Shown here one piece after another: positions 5,780 through 5,994 of a DNA stretch of 5,994 bases. The stretch is from an uncultured Clostridia bacterium (GTDB lineage: Bacteria; Bacillota; Clostridia; HGM11514): assembly GCA_902478725.1 (NCBI GenBank), contig CABSMD010000166.1:1-5994 (forward strand), in the 5' to 3' direction. The notes under the pieces are model-generated. The model saw only the letters and a program-made list of their open reading frames with translations. It was not told the origin of the DNA and searched no databases. A program made the translations under genes and the position numbers. Numbering within the stretch: the stretch's first letter is position 1; each line of letters opens with the position of its first letter.

Positions 5780-5994
5780 CACACTGTCTCCTTTCGGACG
5801 CCGCCGTCCTGCTTCAGTATTTTAGCCGGATACCCCATTTTTGTGACCGCCTCGACAATCCCGGGCGCATCCTCCGTCTGCGCATACGCATACAGGCAAC
5901 CACCCCCGCCGGAACCATTGACCTTGCCACCCAGCGCACCATGGTTCATAGCTGTTTCCAAAATAGCATCGATGGTTTCAGTTGAAATGCCAAG
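5779..5994 (-). CDS. GHMP-family sugar kinase, C-terminal 71 residues, cut by window edge
   Basis: The frame is open to the right edge, so the gene begins outside the window; the visible part starts LGISTETIDAIL. The landmark is GALGGKVNGSGGGGCLYAYA, the glycine-rich third motif of the GHMP superfamily (galactokinase, homoserine, mevalonate and phosphomevalonate kinases, and heptose or N-acetylhexosamine-type relatives). After it come a final helix and strand, GIVEAVTKMGYPAKIL, and a short charged tail. The ATP-binding motif PxxxGLxSS lies outside. It shares a 1-nt stop/start overlap with the uridylyltransferase gene, so the kinase probably supplies that enzyme with a sugar-1-phosphate, as galactokinase-like members do. 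The sugar is unknown; N-acetylhexosamine is favoured by the neighbouring nagA, heptose is an alternative. Confidence 0.88.
   Translation of the reverse strand, partial: LGISTETIDAILETAMNHGALGGKVNGSGGGGCLYAYAQTEDAPGIVEAVTKMGYPAKILKQDGGVRKETV
5788..5794 (-). promoter_or_regulatory. Ribosome binding site deciding the uridylyltransferase start
   Basis: AAAGGAG on the minus strand lies inside the last codons of the kinase gene. It is 8 nt from the ATG at 5779 and 5 nt from the in-frame GTG at 5782. The ATG has the better spacing and codon, and it gives the family-typical MKAVVLGAG start. Confidence 0.65.

Noticed and set aside
5045..5994. GDP- or ADP-heptose synthesis module (HddA/HddC type)
   Set aside because: A GHMP kinase plus a nucleotidyltransferase fits the layout, but the transferase has GlmU signatures (QLGTGHAV, NAQGEYYLTDV) and the operon contains nagA and no GmhA or GmhB in view. 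It remains open until the full kinase is seen.
1..5994. CRISPR array, tRNA, rRNA or insertion-sequence ends
   Set aside because: No regularly spaced direct repeats, cloverleaf-like segments, transposase motifs or terminal inverted repeats were found on reading both strands.

Overview
All recognisable genes read on the minus strand, so transcription runs from high to low coordinates. Gene types, strong AGGAGG-like ribosome binding sites, extended -10 promoters (TGGTATACT, twice) and compact operons point to a low-to-mid GC Firmicute of the Clostridia. The glycosyltransferase and the small membrane protein resemble, from memory, Lachnospiraceae proteins, but the window alone cannot fix the taxon.

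Right half (about 2483-5994): a tightly packed amino-sugar/nucleotide-sugar operon. In transcription order it holds the C-terminal part of a GHMP-family sugar kinase (cut by the window edge), a stand-alone GlmU-type sugar-1-phosphate uridylyltransferase, an alpha-D-phosphohexomutase, and the GlcNAc-6-phosphate deacetylase nagA. The first three genes overlap by 1 and 4 nt, and nagA follows after 15 nt. A hairpin terminator closes the operon. The set suggests interconversion of free sugar, sugar-1-P, NDP-sugar and sugar-6-P, feeding amino sugar either into UDP-sugar synthesis or into catabolism. This pathway is inferred; the individual protein families are clear.

Middle (about 1825-2423): a two-gene unit with its own well-formed promoter. 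It encodes a 71-residue two-helix membrane protein and a YbjQ/UPF0145 protein, overlapping by 20 nt, and ends in a perfect 16-bp hairpin terminator.

Left part (1-1805): a family 2 glycosyltransferase starts only 19 nt beyond that terminator. Next comes a subtilisin-like protease remnant that has lost everything upstream of its catalytic His, including the catalytic Asp region; the break lies within about 25 nt of the glycosyltransferase stop. A second perfect hairpin terminator follows, and its 3' arm overlaps the -35 box of the promoter for the last gene, a YebC/PmpR-family gene cut by the left edge of the window.

I found no tRNA, rRNA, CRISPR array, insertion sequence or riboswitch. The points most worth a second look are the kinase-uridylyltransferase-mutase-NagA operon and the glycosyltransferase/decapitated-protease junction.
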